A stretch of DNA of 64,000 nt, from assembly GCF_002754475.1 (NCBI RefSeq), contig NZ_PEFL01000001.1, positions 2,356,001-2,420,000 on the forward strand, given 5' to 3'. Below, one piece after another: positions 1 through 7,704 of this stretch. The notes beneath the pieces are model-generated. The model saw only the letters and a program-made list of their open reading frames with translations. It searched no databases and was not told where the DNA came from. Both the position numbers and the translations under genes were made by a program. Each line of letters begins with the position of its first letter. Position 1 is the first letter of the stretch. The DNA comes from Comamonas sp. 26 (GTDB lineage Bacteria > Pseudomonadota > Gammaproteobacteria > Burkholderiales > Burkholderiaceae_C).

Positions 1-966
1 TGCTGCTCAGGGCTGGATGCCATCGCCATAGCCGTAGGCCTGCTGCAATCCGGTCAAGCCGAGGTGGTGATTGCGGGCGGTGCCGAAGCCTGGAGCCGCT
101 CACCCATACGCCAGACCCGCCCCATGCGCAGCGATGATGCCCCCCAAAGCTATGAACGCCCGCCTTTTGCCCCGGACCCGGCGCGTGACCCGGACATGCT
201 GCAGTCCGCCGCCGACTATGCACTGCAGCATGGCTACACCCGCAGCGCGCAAGAGCAATACGCACTGCGCAGCCATGCCCAGGCCGTGGCAGCGCAAGGG
301 CGCCTGAGTGCAGAAATTACGGCCGTGGCAGGCATAGCCCACGACAGCTATCCACGCACGATTAAAGCCGAGCGTGCAGCGCGCATGCCGGTGGTGGCCC
401 ATGGAAACGACTCCAGCGCCAGCCAAGCCGATATCAATGCCCACGTCCTCAGTGCTCTAACCATCTCTGCCAAGGCAGATGGCGCGGCGCTGATTTTGCT
501 GGCCACGCCTGAGGCTTGTGTGCACTGGAATCTGCAGCCCCGCGCCCAGTGGCTGGCCAGCGTTTCTATTGGCGCAGCACCCGAAACCCCGCTGCTGGCA
601 GCCATTGCCGCAGCTCGCATGGCACTGCTGCGTGGCGCAAAATCGCTATCAAAACCAGAGCTGCTTGTGCAAGATTTGTCTGCGCTGGAGCTGCATGATG
701 CCTTTGCCGTGCAAGGACTGGCCTTTTGCGATGCGCTGAGCCTTGCACCGGAGTCCATCAACCTGCAAGGCGGCGGACTGGCCCGCGGCCACCCCATAGG
801 CGCCTCTGGCGCCATTGCACTGGTGCGCTGCCTGGCACAGCTTCAAGCAAAGGCTCAGACTGATGCCCAGTCTCAGATGCTAGGCATGGCCGCCATTGCC
901 GGCGCGGGTGGCATTGGTGCAGCTACGCTGGTGCAATGGCTAGGCAAAGATCGCTCCGTTTTTTGA
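1..966 (+). CDS. Thiolase / acetyl-CoA acetyltransferase family protein (5' end outside window)
   Basis: Reading is open from base 1, so the gene starts upstream of the window. The first visible residues, CCSGLDAIA, match the nucleophilic-Cys motif of thiolases (C-x-S-G), followed by VVIAGGAEAWSRSP, typical of the N-terminal domain. The C-terminal domain carries GGGLARGHPIGASGA with the catalytic His. The family catalyses reversible acyl transfer between two acyl-CoAs in the cytoplasm. The C-terminal CxGGG loop, which normally supplies the second catalytic Cys, reads AGAGGIGAAT, so that Cys appears absent; activity as a classical thiolase is therefore uncertain. A nitroreductase follows after 26 bases on the same strand. 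Family assignment is secure; substrate unknown. Confidence 0.88.
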   Translation, partial: CCSGLDAIAIAVGLLQSGQAEVVIAGGAEAWSRSPIRQTRPMRSDDAPQSYERPPFAPDPARDPDMLQSAADYALQHGYTRSAQEQYALRSHAQAVAAQGRLSAEITAVAGIAHDSYPRTIKAERAARMPVVAHGNDSSASQADINAHVLSALTISAKADGAALILLATPEACVHWNLQPRAQWLASVSIGAAPETPLLAAIAAARMALLRGAKSLSKPELLVQDLSALELHDAFAVQGLAFCDALSLAPESINLQGGGLARGHPIGASGAIALVRCLAQLQAKAQTDAQSQMLGMAAIAGAGGIGAATLVQWLGKDRSVF

Positions 967-970
967 ATAT

Positions 971-990
971 TTATTTTGATAGCTGCAACC
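971..990. repeat. Dispersed short repeat (AATAGCTGC family), half copy
   Basis: TTTTGATAGCTGCAAC sits between the thiolase and nitroreductase genes. It is one copy of a short element that recurs in intergenic gaps of this window (for example near 1702, 14657, 17201, 19252, 32970, 40868 and 61438). Confidence 0.5.
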
Positions 991-992
991 GC

Positions 993-1697
993 ATGCCCAG
1001 CCTAGGTAATACCGAAATTTCACCTGCAAATGCACAAGCACTTGCTTTCATGCAGCAGCGCCGCTCTACCCGCGCCTTTCTGCCGGATGCCGTGCCCGAT
1101 GCCCTGCTTGAGCAACTGCTGCTGACCGCACGCCAGGCCCCCAGCGGTGGCAATCTGCAGCCCGGCCAGTTAATTGCCGTACGCGGTGCGCTGCGCGAGC
1201 AATTGAGCAGTGCCCTGCTGCAAGACGTTGCAAACCAGGTGCCTGAATGCGAGGACTACGCCTACTTTCCCCGCCCTATGCCTATGCAGTTGCGCAAGCG
1301 TCAGGTGGCCTCAGCCCAGGCCCTGTATGGCGCTTTAGGCGTGGCCCGCGATGACCGCGCTGGGCGCGAGGCACAGTTTGCGCGCAACTACCAGTTCTTT
1401 GATGCCCCCGTGGCGCTGGTTGTCACCATCGACTCCCACTACGGCCCTGGCGGCTATATGGACCTGGGCATGACGCTCTACGGCCTGCAACTCGCCGCCG
1501 CAGCCATGGGCCTGGGCAGCTGCGCCATTGGAGCCCTCGCCTCCTACCCCGCCACCGTACGCCGCGTGCTGGGCTTGGCCGAGAACAAGCACATCGTCTG
1601 CGGTCTGGCCATCGGCTGGGCCGATGAAGCCGCCCCCGTCAACCAGACACAAACCACCCGCGCGCCGCTTGCCGAGTGGTTTCAAGTGATGGAGTAG
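993..1697 (+). CDS. Nitroreductase family protein
   Basis: A 234-residue protein. RRSTRAFLPDAVPD followed by ARQAPSGGNLQPG is the standard N-terminal FMN-binding signature of nitroreductases, and GLGSCAIGA with the later GLAIGWADEAAPVN matches the C-terminal flavin-binding part. Such enzymes are cytoplasmic, usually dimeric, NAD(P)H-dependent flavoproteins that reduce nitro, quinone or enone substrates; the substrate here cannot be read. The ATG at 993 is chosen because upstream in-frame codons run through a dispersed repeat (971–990) and give no family residues. It lies 26 bases after the thiolase stop and may be co-transcribed with it. Confidence 0.88.
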   Translation: MPSLGNTEISPANAQALAFMQQRRSTRAFLPDAVPDALLEQLLLTARQAPSGGNLQPGQLIAVRGALREQLSSALLQDVANQVPECEDYAYFPRPMPMQLRKRQVASAQALYGALGVARDDRAGREAQFARNYQFFDAPVALVVTIDSHYGPGGYMDLGMTLYGLQLAAAAMGLGSCAIGALASYPATVRRVLGLAENKHIVCGLAIGWADEAAPVNQTQTTRAPLAEWFQVME

Positions 1698-1701
1698 TCG
1701 C

Positions 1702-1792
1702 AAAAACAATAGCTGCCAGCGCCTGCTACTCAAAGGCTCTGTAGAGAAACCATACCAAAAACCAAGAGCAGCAAGCGCAAGCAGCTATCAAT
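1702..1792. repeat. Dispersed short repeat (AATAGCTGC family), paired copy
   Basis: Two inverted halves are visible: ACAATAGCTGCCAGCGCCTG at the left and AGCAAGCGCAAGCAGCTATC at the right, separated by about 45 bases. It is the most complete copy of the family in the window and lies directly before the terminator after metQ. Confidence 0.6.
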
Positions 1793-1819
1793 AAAAAAAG
1801 CGCTGCAAGTGCAGCGCTT
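1793..1819 (-). terminator. Rho-independent terminator downstream of metQ
   Basis: On the minus strand AAGCGCTGC–ACTT–GCAGCGCTT forms a 9-bp stem followed by an uninterrupted T run. It lies about 120 bases past the metQ stop. Confidence 0.7.
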
Positions 1820-1859
1820 AGATAAATACTCGCGAATCAGGCACGCCCCAACAAAGAGG

Positions 1860-1931
1860 CACCAAGCAAGAGCCGCCTCGCGGCGAAGGTGCCATCCCCC
1901 TTGGGGGAAGCCGCAAAGCGGCTCAGGGGGT
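1860..1931. repeat. GC-rich intergenic repeat
   Basis: A palindromic GC-rich stretch (GCCGCCTCGCGGCGAAGG, then CCCCCTTGGGGGAAGCCGC and GCGGCTCAGGGGG) with no coding signal. A diverged relative is at 35985–36060. I associate such elements from memory with intergenic regions of Comamonadaceae; this was not checked by search. Confidence 0.4.
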
Positions 1932-1936
1932 AACTA

Positions 1937-2737
1937 TCAAAACGCCGGAAAGACGGAGCCCTTGAACTCTTTATCAATAAACTGACGCACTTCTTCCGAA
2001 TGGTAGGACTTGATCAACTGGGCCACCCAGGGCTGGTTCTTATCCGCCTCGCGCACCACCATGATGTTCACATAGGGGTTCTTGGCCGACTCCAGCGCAA
2101 TAGCATCCTTCTTGGGGTTCAGGCCCGCAGAGATGGCGAAGTTGGTGTTGACGGTAGAGGCCTCCAGATCATCGAGGGAGCGCGGCAGTTGGGCGGCATC
2201 CAGTTCAATGAATTTGAGCTTCTTGGGGTTGGACACGATATCCAGCGGCGTGGACTTCAGGCCCGCCCCCTCTTTTAGCTTGATAAGGCCATGCGACTGC
2301 AGCAGCAGCAGCGCGCGGCCACCGTTGGTGGGGTCGTTGGGGATGCCGAACTTGGCGCCCGTGGGCAATTCGGCCAGCGTCTTGATCTTCTTGGAATAGA
2401 TGCCGATGGGGAAATTCACGGTATCAGCCACCCAGCTGATCTTGTAGCCACGGTCTTTGAGCTGCGCGTCCAGGTAAGGGCGGTGCTGGTAGCTGTTGGC
2501 ATCGAGGTCGCCGGCAGACAGCGCCGCATTGGGCTGAACATAGTCGCCAAACTCAACGATCTTGAGGTTCAGACCGTTCTTGACGGCCACCTTCTTGACC
2601 ACTTCCATGATCTGAGCGTGGGGGCCGGCTGTAACGCCGATCTTGATGGTCTTGTCCTGTGCCTGTGCAGCAAAGCCCAGCGTGGCGGTCGCAGCGACAG
2701 CCAGTGTTGTGCGCAAAAGCGAGCGCTTGTTCAGCAT
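1937..2737 (-). CDS. metQ: Methionine ABC transporter substrate-binding protein MetQ
   Basis: A 266-residue periplasmic binding protein of the NlpA/MetQ family. The N-terminal signal peptide (RSLLRTTLAVAATATLGFAA, then AQA|QDK) has no lipobox Cys, so it is probably soluble in the periplasm rather than a lipoprotein as in E. coli. IKIGVTAGPHAQIMEVVKK and EFGDYVQPNAALSAGDLDAN are family hallmarks. It delivers methionine to MetNI, whose genes lie upstream on the same strand. The ATG at 2737 is preferred over an upstream TTG because AAGGAAA lies just before it. Between metI and metQ there is an SSB-like gene plus a terminator (2868–2904), so metQ probably has its own promoter. Confidence 0.9.
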   Translation of the reverse strand: MLNKRSLLRTTLAVAATATLGFAAQAQDKTIKIGVTAGPHAQIMEVVKKVAVKNGLNLKIVEFGDYVQPNAALSAGDLDANSYQHRPYLDAQLKDRGYKISWVADTVNFPIGIYSKKIKTLAELPTGAKFGIPNDPTNGGRALLLLQSHGLIKLKEGAGLKSTPLDIVSNPKKLKFIELDAAQLPRSLDDLEASTVNTNFAISAGLNPKKDAIALESAKNPYVNIMVVREADKNQPWVAQLIKSYHSEEVRQFIDKEFKGSVFPAF

Positions 2738-2867
2738 GAAATTTCCTTGTACCAAAAATTCGGATAACCCTGAATGTAGCGCCTGATTCGACCATCAAAA
2801 GCCAGTGCTTTAGACAGATTGCTCACTTGCAAGCAACACATTGGCAGTTTGCAGCTTTGACACCCAC

Positions 2868-2904
2868 AAAAAAGCCCGCTCCAGAGCGGTAGCGGGCATT
2901 TTTT
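2868..2904 (-). terminator. Rho-independent terminator downstream of the SSB-like gene
   Basis: GCCCGCT/AGCGGGC stem with A and T tracts on either side, so it can work in both directions. It separates the SSB-like gene from metQ. Confidence 0.75.
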
Positions 2905-2917
2905 GATGGCTATGCGA

Positions 2918-3226
2918 TCAGAGATCTGACAGCGTAGGCGCTGCCAAGACTTGCTGAGCCACCACGTCGAGCACGGCGTGGGATTCTTCCTGGCGATCGA
3001 TCCAGACCTTGGGCGTCAAGGTACCGCGCAATGCAATCGCATCACCTTCAGCCAAGCTGCGCAGCACGGCGCAGGGGGCATTGTCAAAAGCGACGATGTT
3101 CACAGGAATCGACGAACCATCACCCGCGTTCGCTCGCATGCGAGCCACCATATAGGGGCGGCGGTTGCGGTCTACGCGACTCTCAGGAATGCCGGTCAAT
3201 CGGCCGGTAATCAAACCATCCATCAT
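2918..3226 (-). CDS. Single-strand DNA-binding (OB-fold) protein, SSB-like
   Basis: A 102-residue protein resembling the SSB/PriB OB fold: GLITGRLTGIPESR (first strand), RRPYMVARMRA, NIVAFDNAPCAVLRSLAEGD and AIALRGTLTPKVWIDRQEE follow the five-strand pattern of single-strand DNA-binding proteins. It lacks the acidic C-terminal tail of canonical SSB and is far shorter (about 100 against 170–180 residues), so it is probably an accessory ssDNA-binding protein. It lies between metI and metQ on the same strand and ends in a strong terminator. No good Shine–Dalgarno is visible before the ATG pair at 3226. Confidence 0.65.
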   Translation of the reverse strand: MMDGLITGRLTGIPESRVDRNRRPYMVARMRANAGDGSSIPVNIVAFDNAPCAVLRSLAEGDAIALRGTLTPKVWIDRQEESHAVLDVVAQQVLAAPTLSDL

Positions 3227-3380
3227 TTGCTGTTATCTATCCAAAAAAATCATGGCCACTCTTGTTTGAGAGCGGCCCTATCAAAAAAAGTTTGAAGCTT
3301 CATTCTAGGGGCTGCCCCAGCCTGCTGGATCAGCCCCCTTTCCAATATTTCCTAATATTTTCGTAATGCAGCTGTATGGC

Positions 3381-4046
3381 TCAGCGATGACTGAGACGGC
3401 GCACCGCCCAGTCGCCCAGGCTCTGAATGATCTGCACAAAGAAAATCAGGATGATGACCACGACCAGCATCACATCTGGCAAGAAGCGCTGGTAGCCGTA
3501 GCGAATACCCAGGTCACCGAGGCCGCCGCCGCCAATGGCCCCAGCCATGGCCGAGTAGCCGGTCAGGCTCACAAAGCTGATGGTCAGGCCAGCGACGATG
3601 CCAGGCAATGCCTCGGGCAGCAGCACTTTCCAGACAATCTGACTGGTGCTTGCGCCCATGGACTGAGCCGCTTCGATCAGGCCGCTATCGACTTCACGCA
3701 AAGCGGTTTCAACCAGACGGGCCACAAAGGGTGCTGCGGCAATCGTCAGCGGCACAACGGCCGCCCAGGTCCCGATGGAAGAACCGGTGATAAAGCGCGT
3801 CAGCGGGATGATGGCGACCAGCAAGATGATGAAGGGCGTGGAGCGCAGCGCGTTTACAATCCAGCCAACGATTTTGTTGGCGGGGCTGTTTTGCAGAATG
3901 CCGCCATGATCCGTCAGGCGCAAAAACACGCCTAGTGGAATACCGATCACGCCGCCGATCAGGCCCGAGATGCCGACCATGATCAGCGTCTCCCAAAAGG
4001 AGTCCAGCAGCAGCTGGAGCATCATTTCCGAAAAGTTCTCAAACAT
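3381..4046 (-). CDS. metI: Methionine ABC transporter permease MetI
   Basis: A 221-residue inner-membrane protein with about five hydrophobic segments (LIMVGISGLIGGVIGIPLGV, IVNALRSTPFIILLVAIIP, the stretch around VAGLTISFVSLTG, and VMLVVVIILIFFVQIIQ). EALPGIVAGLTISFVSLTG is the EAA-type loop that contacts the ATPase. It forms the translocation channel of the D/L-methionine importer with MetN, whose stop codon lies 5 bases upstream of this start; the two genes are clearly one transcript. Confidence 0.93.
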   Translation of the reverse strand: MFENFSEMMLQLLLDSFWETLIMVGISGLIGGVIGIPLGVFLRLTDHGGILQNSPANKIVGWIVNALRSTPFIILLVAIIPLTRFITGSSIGTWAAVVPLTIAAAPFVARLVETALREVDSGLIEAAQSMGASTSQIVWKVLLPEALPGIVAGLTISFVSLTGYSAMAGAIGGGGLGDLGIRYGYQRFLPDVMLVVVIILIFFVQIIQSLGDWAVRRLSHR

Positions 4047-4051
4047 TGCTC

Positions 4052-5098
4052 TTAGTCCTTGCTGGGCACAATCTGCACCTGCACACCACTGGCACGCAAA
4101 TGGGTCACGGCGGCATCAATCTTGGTGCCCTCACCGCTGGCATACACCGCCAGCGAGCCAAAGGTCTGCTCCTGAATTTCGTCAATCTGGCCATGCAGGA
4201 TCGACAGATCCAGACCCAGTTCACGAATCAGGTGCGACAAAATGGGCTGATAAGCGCTCTCGCCCGCATAGGACAGACGCAGCAGCTGGCCTTGCTGGCC
4301 GGGCTGCAGCTGGGCAGCAAGATCGGCCACGCGCTTCATCACTGACTCAGGCAGCTGCTGGGGCACGATTTCGTCAATCAGGCTCTTGGTAATGGCTTGC
4401 TGAGGCCTTGTGAACACATCGATGACCGAGCCCAGCTCGGCAATCTCGCCGCCATCAATCACGGCCACGCGGTCGGCAATCTGCTTGATGACCAGCATCT
4501 GGTGCGTAATCAACACCACGGTCACGCCCAGCTCACGGTTGACCTTGCGCAGCAAGTCCAGAATCGAACGCGTGGTTTCAGGGTCCAGCGCCGAAGTGGC
4601 TTCATCGCTGAGCAGCACCTTGGGGTTGCTGGCCAGCGCACGGGCAATACCCACGCGCTGCTTTTGACCACCAGAGATTTGTGCAGGATAGCGATCAGAC
4701 AGGTGATCAAGGCCCACCAGCTCCAGCAGCGGCGTGACGCGCCGGTAAATCTCCTCCTTGGAAACACCGGCCAGCTCCAGCGGCAGCGCCACGTTGTCAT
4801 ACACGGTGCGCGATGACAGCAAGTTGAAGTGCTGGAACACCATGCCAATGTCGCGCCGCGCGGCACGCAGCTCGGCATTGGACAGTTGCATCAAGTCGCG
4901 GCCATGCACCACAACGCTGCCCTCGGTAGGGCGGTTGAGCAAATTCAGGCAGCGCACCAGCGAGCTTTTACCCGCACCGGAGCGGCCAATAATGCCGAAC
5001 ACTTCGCCGGAGGCGATTTCCAGGTTGATGCCACGCAAGGCGTGCACCGGGCCCTTGGGGCCTTGGTATGTCAGGGATAAATCCCGAATTTCTATCAT
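4052..5098 (-). CDS. metN: Methionine ABC transporter ATP-binding protein MetN
   Basis: A 348-residue ABC ATPase. Walker [10 protein letters not shown], signature [14 protein letters not shown], Walker [13 protein letters not shown] and the H-loop LITHQ are all present. The C-terminal roughly 100 residues form the NIL domain ([15 protein letters not shown]...), which binds methionine and feeds back on transport in characterised MetN. The start MIEIRDLSL at 5098 is the usual MetN N-terminus; a longer in-frame extension to 5197 looks non-coding. It heads the metNI transcript. I see no S-box or SAM riboswitch in 5099–5337. Confidence 0.94.
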   Translation of the reverse strand: MIEIRDLSLTYQGPKGPVHALRGINLEIASGEVFGIIGRSGAGKSSLVRCLNLLNRPTEGSVVVHGRDLMQLSNAELRAARRDIGMVFQHFNLLSSRTVYDNVALPLELAGVSKEEIYRRVTPLLELVGLDHLSDRYPAQISGGQKQRVGIARALASNPKVLLSDEATSALDPETTRSILDLLRKVNRELGVTVVLITHQMLVIKQIADRVAVIDGGEIAELGSVIDVFTRPQQAITKSLIDEIVPQQLPESVMKRVADLAAQLQPGQQGQLLRLSYAGESAYQPILSHLIRELGLDLSILHGQIDEIQEQTFGSLAVYASGEGTKIDAAVTHLRASGVQVQIVPSKD

Positions 5099-5337
5099 GA
5101 AAAATATCGCGTATCGCGCATGAATAATGCGGTAGCCGCTATAAAAAAGTGATTGATCCCATCCCACCTGCAGCGCCTGTCTATGCAAGCGCCGCAAGCT
5201 TTCATTCTGGTAGATGCAGGCTGATCAAAGCTTGCCTACTTTTAGTAGTAACCCTCAATGATGCCTGAGTCTAGGCAAACCTGAAGCCAACCGGGGCAAG
5301 TGTATTCACGTACTCACCTGGCAATGCGGCCGTATTG

Positions 5338-5814
5338 ATGCGCCAAAGCCTGATGGCAAACCGGGCTTCAGCCCTTAGCATGGGCGAATCACCCCGCCCT
5401 GCTCAAACGCCCGCCATGCAGCCCAGCTTCCCCGTTCGCGTTGAATGCCCACCCGGCGCCTGCACCTGCCAGCGCGAGCTGCTGCTGAGCCAGCCGGGAG
5501 CCGATCAGCGCATTCTGATGCTGACCCGCGAAGAAGAAAAGAAACTGCTTGAGCGTCTGGAGCGCATCAACAGCCTGAGTGATCTGGAGCAGATGCTGCT
5601 GCGCATAGAGCAACAGTTAGGCGTCGCCATTGTGGTCGCACCTGGCAGCAACGAGGTACGCACCATGCGCGGCATTCACATTGAGATGCCCAACATGCCG
5701 GGCCTATGCCGCAAAACCCGCCAGAGCATTCCAGCCGCCATCCGCAAAGGCCTTGAGCGCCAACCCGAAATTGCCTGGGCCTTGCTGGATGCACATGATT
5801 TGTTTGGCATGTGA
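5338..5814 (+). CDS. Conserved-looking hypothetical protein with Cys cluster
   Basis: Not recognised. A 158-residue soluble protein with a Cys group (ECPPGACTCQREL, C-x4-C-x-C) around residues 38–44 and another Cys late (GLCRKTRQS). Between them is a charged helical stretch (TREEEKKLLERLERINSLSD) and a compact GVAIVVAPGSNEVRTM segment. No signal peptide or membrane segment. The start is uncertain: ATGs at 5338, 5353, 5380 and 5416 are in frame and none has a good ribosome site; residues resembling a folded domain begin near 5416. The three close Cys could bind a metal, but nothing in the sequence shows which. It is divergent from metN. Confidence 0.6.
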   Translation: MRQSLMANRASALSMGESPRPAQTPAMQPSFPVRVECPPGACTCQRELLLSQPGADQRILMLTREEEKKLLERLERINSLSDLEQMLLRIEQQLGVAIVVAPGSNEVRTMRGIHIEMPNMPGLCRKTRQSIPAAIRKGLERQPEIAWALLDAHDLFGM

Positions 5815-6207
5815 TGGGGCACTGTTTATGGCGCTTTCATGGCATGGGGAACACCCGATAGTCCATTCAATCTAAGCAACGCCACTGGCGTGTTTCTGCC
5901 TGCGCAAAAATATTCATTTCCGGCCCTGATTCCCGGAATTTTTTCGGGTCTATACAGACTTTCTCACTACACACTTTCCCTTGGTTTCCGCTCTCAAAAA
6001 GCCGGCATTGATTTACCGCCTGTCTCAAAGGCGACTACCTAGGCCATCTGCAGTAGTCCCGTCACGCGATGGTTGCTCGCAAATGTCACCTGAACAATGT
6101 GTCTGTCGATTGGGGTCCCAGAACTAATCGCATTGGACTAGCCACCTGCCCATTGAAAGGCAGGTCGACTTCGCAGGCATTCACAGACATATCGAGAAGG
6201 ACGCGTC
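5815..6207. other. 393-base gap without a convincing gene
   Basis: Between the Cys-containing unknown and the DUF1329 gene. Short open frames here have no family-like residues and no ribosome sites. It presumably carries the promoter of the DUF1329–DUF1254 pair, but I cannot assign a motif. Confidence 0.5.
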
Positions 6208-7593
6208 ATGGAGACAACAGTGAGCTACCGTGCATTGATCGCCTTTGCAGTCGCCGCCGTAATGGCCGGTACTGCCGCAGCCAAAGGAACCCCTGAAGAG
6301 ATTGAAAAGCTGAGCAAGTCTCTGACCTGCGTGGGCGCAGAAAAGGCCGGCACCGCCAGCGGCGTGCCCGAGTACACCGGCAAATGGCTGGGCACGCCCC
6401 CCGGCGTTCAGTACACGCCCCATGTGGGCCAGCACCCCGTAGACCCCTACGCCAATGAAAAGCCGCTGTTCTCCATCACGGCAGAGAACATGGCCAAGTA
6501 CGCAGCTAATCTGACCGATGGTCAGAAGGGCATGCTTACTCGCTACCCCAAGACTTTCAGCATTCCCGTCTACCCGGGACACCGCGACTTCCGCTATGCC
6601 GACTTTGTCTGCGCCTCGGTCAAGTCCAATGCTCAGAATGCCGTCATGAGCGCCGACGGCATGGGCGCAGACAATGCGGTCAAGGGCGGCATCCCCTTCC
6701 CCTTCCCCAAGAGCGGGATCGAGCTGGCTTTCAACAACCTGTTCCCCTTCCGTTCGTTCACTGAACATACGCTGCGCGACAACGCCTATGTGATGCAAGA
6801 CGGATCGGCCGTCTTTGGCCGCGCCGACAACCGCAGCATGAGCTTGCTGAATTCGCCTGACCAGGCCGGCAAGCCACTGGAAGGCACGATGGCACAGGGC
6901 ATGAATGCCGTGAAGCTGCCAGAGCGTGAAAAAGGCGGCGTCAGCGTGAGCATGGAACCTGTCAATTTCGGCAAGGACAAGCGCCTGGGCTGGAGCTACG
7001 ACCCCGGCACCCGCCGCGTGCGTCAGATTCCTGAATATGGCTTTGACCAGCCCATGGGCGGCGGCGTTGGCGCCAAGATGACAATCGACTCCGACCGTCT
7101 GTTCAATGGCTCGCCAGAGCGCTACAGCTGGAAGAATCTGGGCAAGAAGGAAATTTTCATTCCAGCCAATGCCTACAAGATTCACGCCAACACCGTCAAA
7201 TACGCAGACCTGCTCAAGCCCGGCCATGCCACACCCGAATTCATGCGCTATGAACTGCGCCGCGTCTGGGTGCTGGAAGCCACGCTCAAGCAAGGCTACC
7301 GCCACCTGTACGGCAAGCGCGTCATGTTCCTTGATGAAGACACCGGCCAGGCGGTGATGGGCGACTATTACGACGCCCGTGGCACCCTGTGGCAACACGC
7401 CTTGATCAACTATTACTACGCCTTTGATGCCAATGCCTGGCACGCCGGCACCAGCTTCTATCACGACCTGATCGGTGGCGGCTATGTGGCCTACAACATG
7501 TTCCAGGAACGCCCCAAGGGCCCTATTCTGAACAAGGGTGACATGACCCCGGCCATGTTCACACCAGAAGCCACGCGCAACGCGGGTACCTGA
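6208..7593 (+). CDS. DUF1329 family exported protein
   Basis: A 461-residue protein with an N-terminal signal peptide (YRALIAFAVAAVMAGTAAAK). The body matches DUF1329 (LolA/LolB-like fold; members are often annotated as outer-membrane lipoprotein-sorting proteins): FGRADNRSMSLLNSP, GWSYDPGTRRVRQIPEY, YSWKNLGKKEIFIPANAYK, FMRYELRRVWVLEATLK, YGKRVMFLDEDTGQAVMGD. The family lies in the periplasm or outer membrane and is often near sterol, terpene or aromatic catabolism genes and RND transporters; the ligand is unknown. A DUF1254 gene follows on the same strand after 111 bases. Confidence 0.8.
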   Translation: METTVSYRALIAFAVAAVMAGTAAAKGTPEEIEKLSKSLTCVGAEKAGTASGVPEYTGKWLGTPPGVQYTPHVGQHPVDPYANEKPLFSITAENMAKYAANLTDGQKGMLTRYPKTFSIPVYPGHRDFRYADFVCASVKSNAQNAVMSADGMGADNAVKGGIPFPFPKSGIELAFNNLFPFRSFTEHTLRDNAYVMQDGSAVFGRADNRSMSLLNSPDQAGKPLEGTMAQGMNAVKLPEREKGGVSVSMEPVNFGKDKRLGWSYDPGTRRVRQIPEYGFDQPMGGGVGAKMTIDSDRLFNGSPERYSWKNLGKKEIFIPANAYKIHANTVKYADLLKPGHATPEFMRYELRRVWVLEATLKQGYRHLYGKRVMFLDEDTGQAVMGDYYDARGTLWQHALINYYYAFDANAWHAGTSFYHDLIGGGYVAYNMFQERPKGPILNKGDMTPAMFTPEATRNAGT

Positions 7594-7704
7594 GCTCCGA
7601 ACTCGCGCCGAGTTCACAGGGGAGCGCAGCAATTGCGCTCCCCCCAAGCCCACCGGGCACGCCGACATGCTCGGTGGCACCTCTCCTTCCAAAAACACTT
7701 GCTC

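Noticed and set aside
3300..3345. GGGGCTG/CAGCCCC stem after metI as a terminator
   Set aside because: Long loop and no T run on the minus strand; too weak to call.
5099..5337. SAM-type riboswitch upstream of metN
   Set aside because: I looked for the paired stems of known SAM riboswitch classes and saw none; a covariance-model search would settle it.
5839..6296. Two short plus-strand open frames between the Cys-containing unknown and the DUF1329 gene
   Set aside because: No ribosome sites or recognisable residues; the second runs into the DUF1329 start in another frame.
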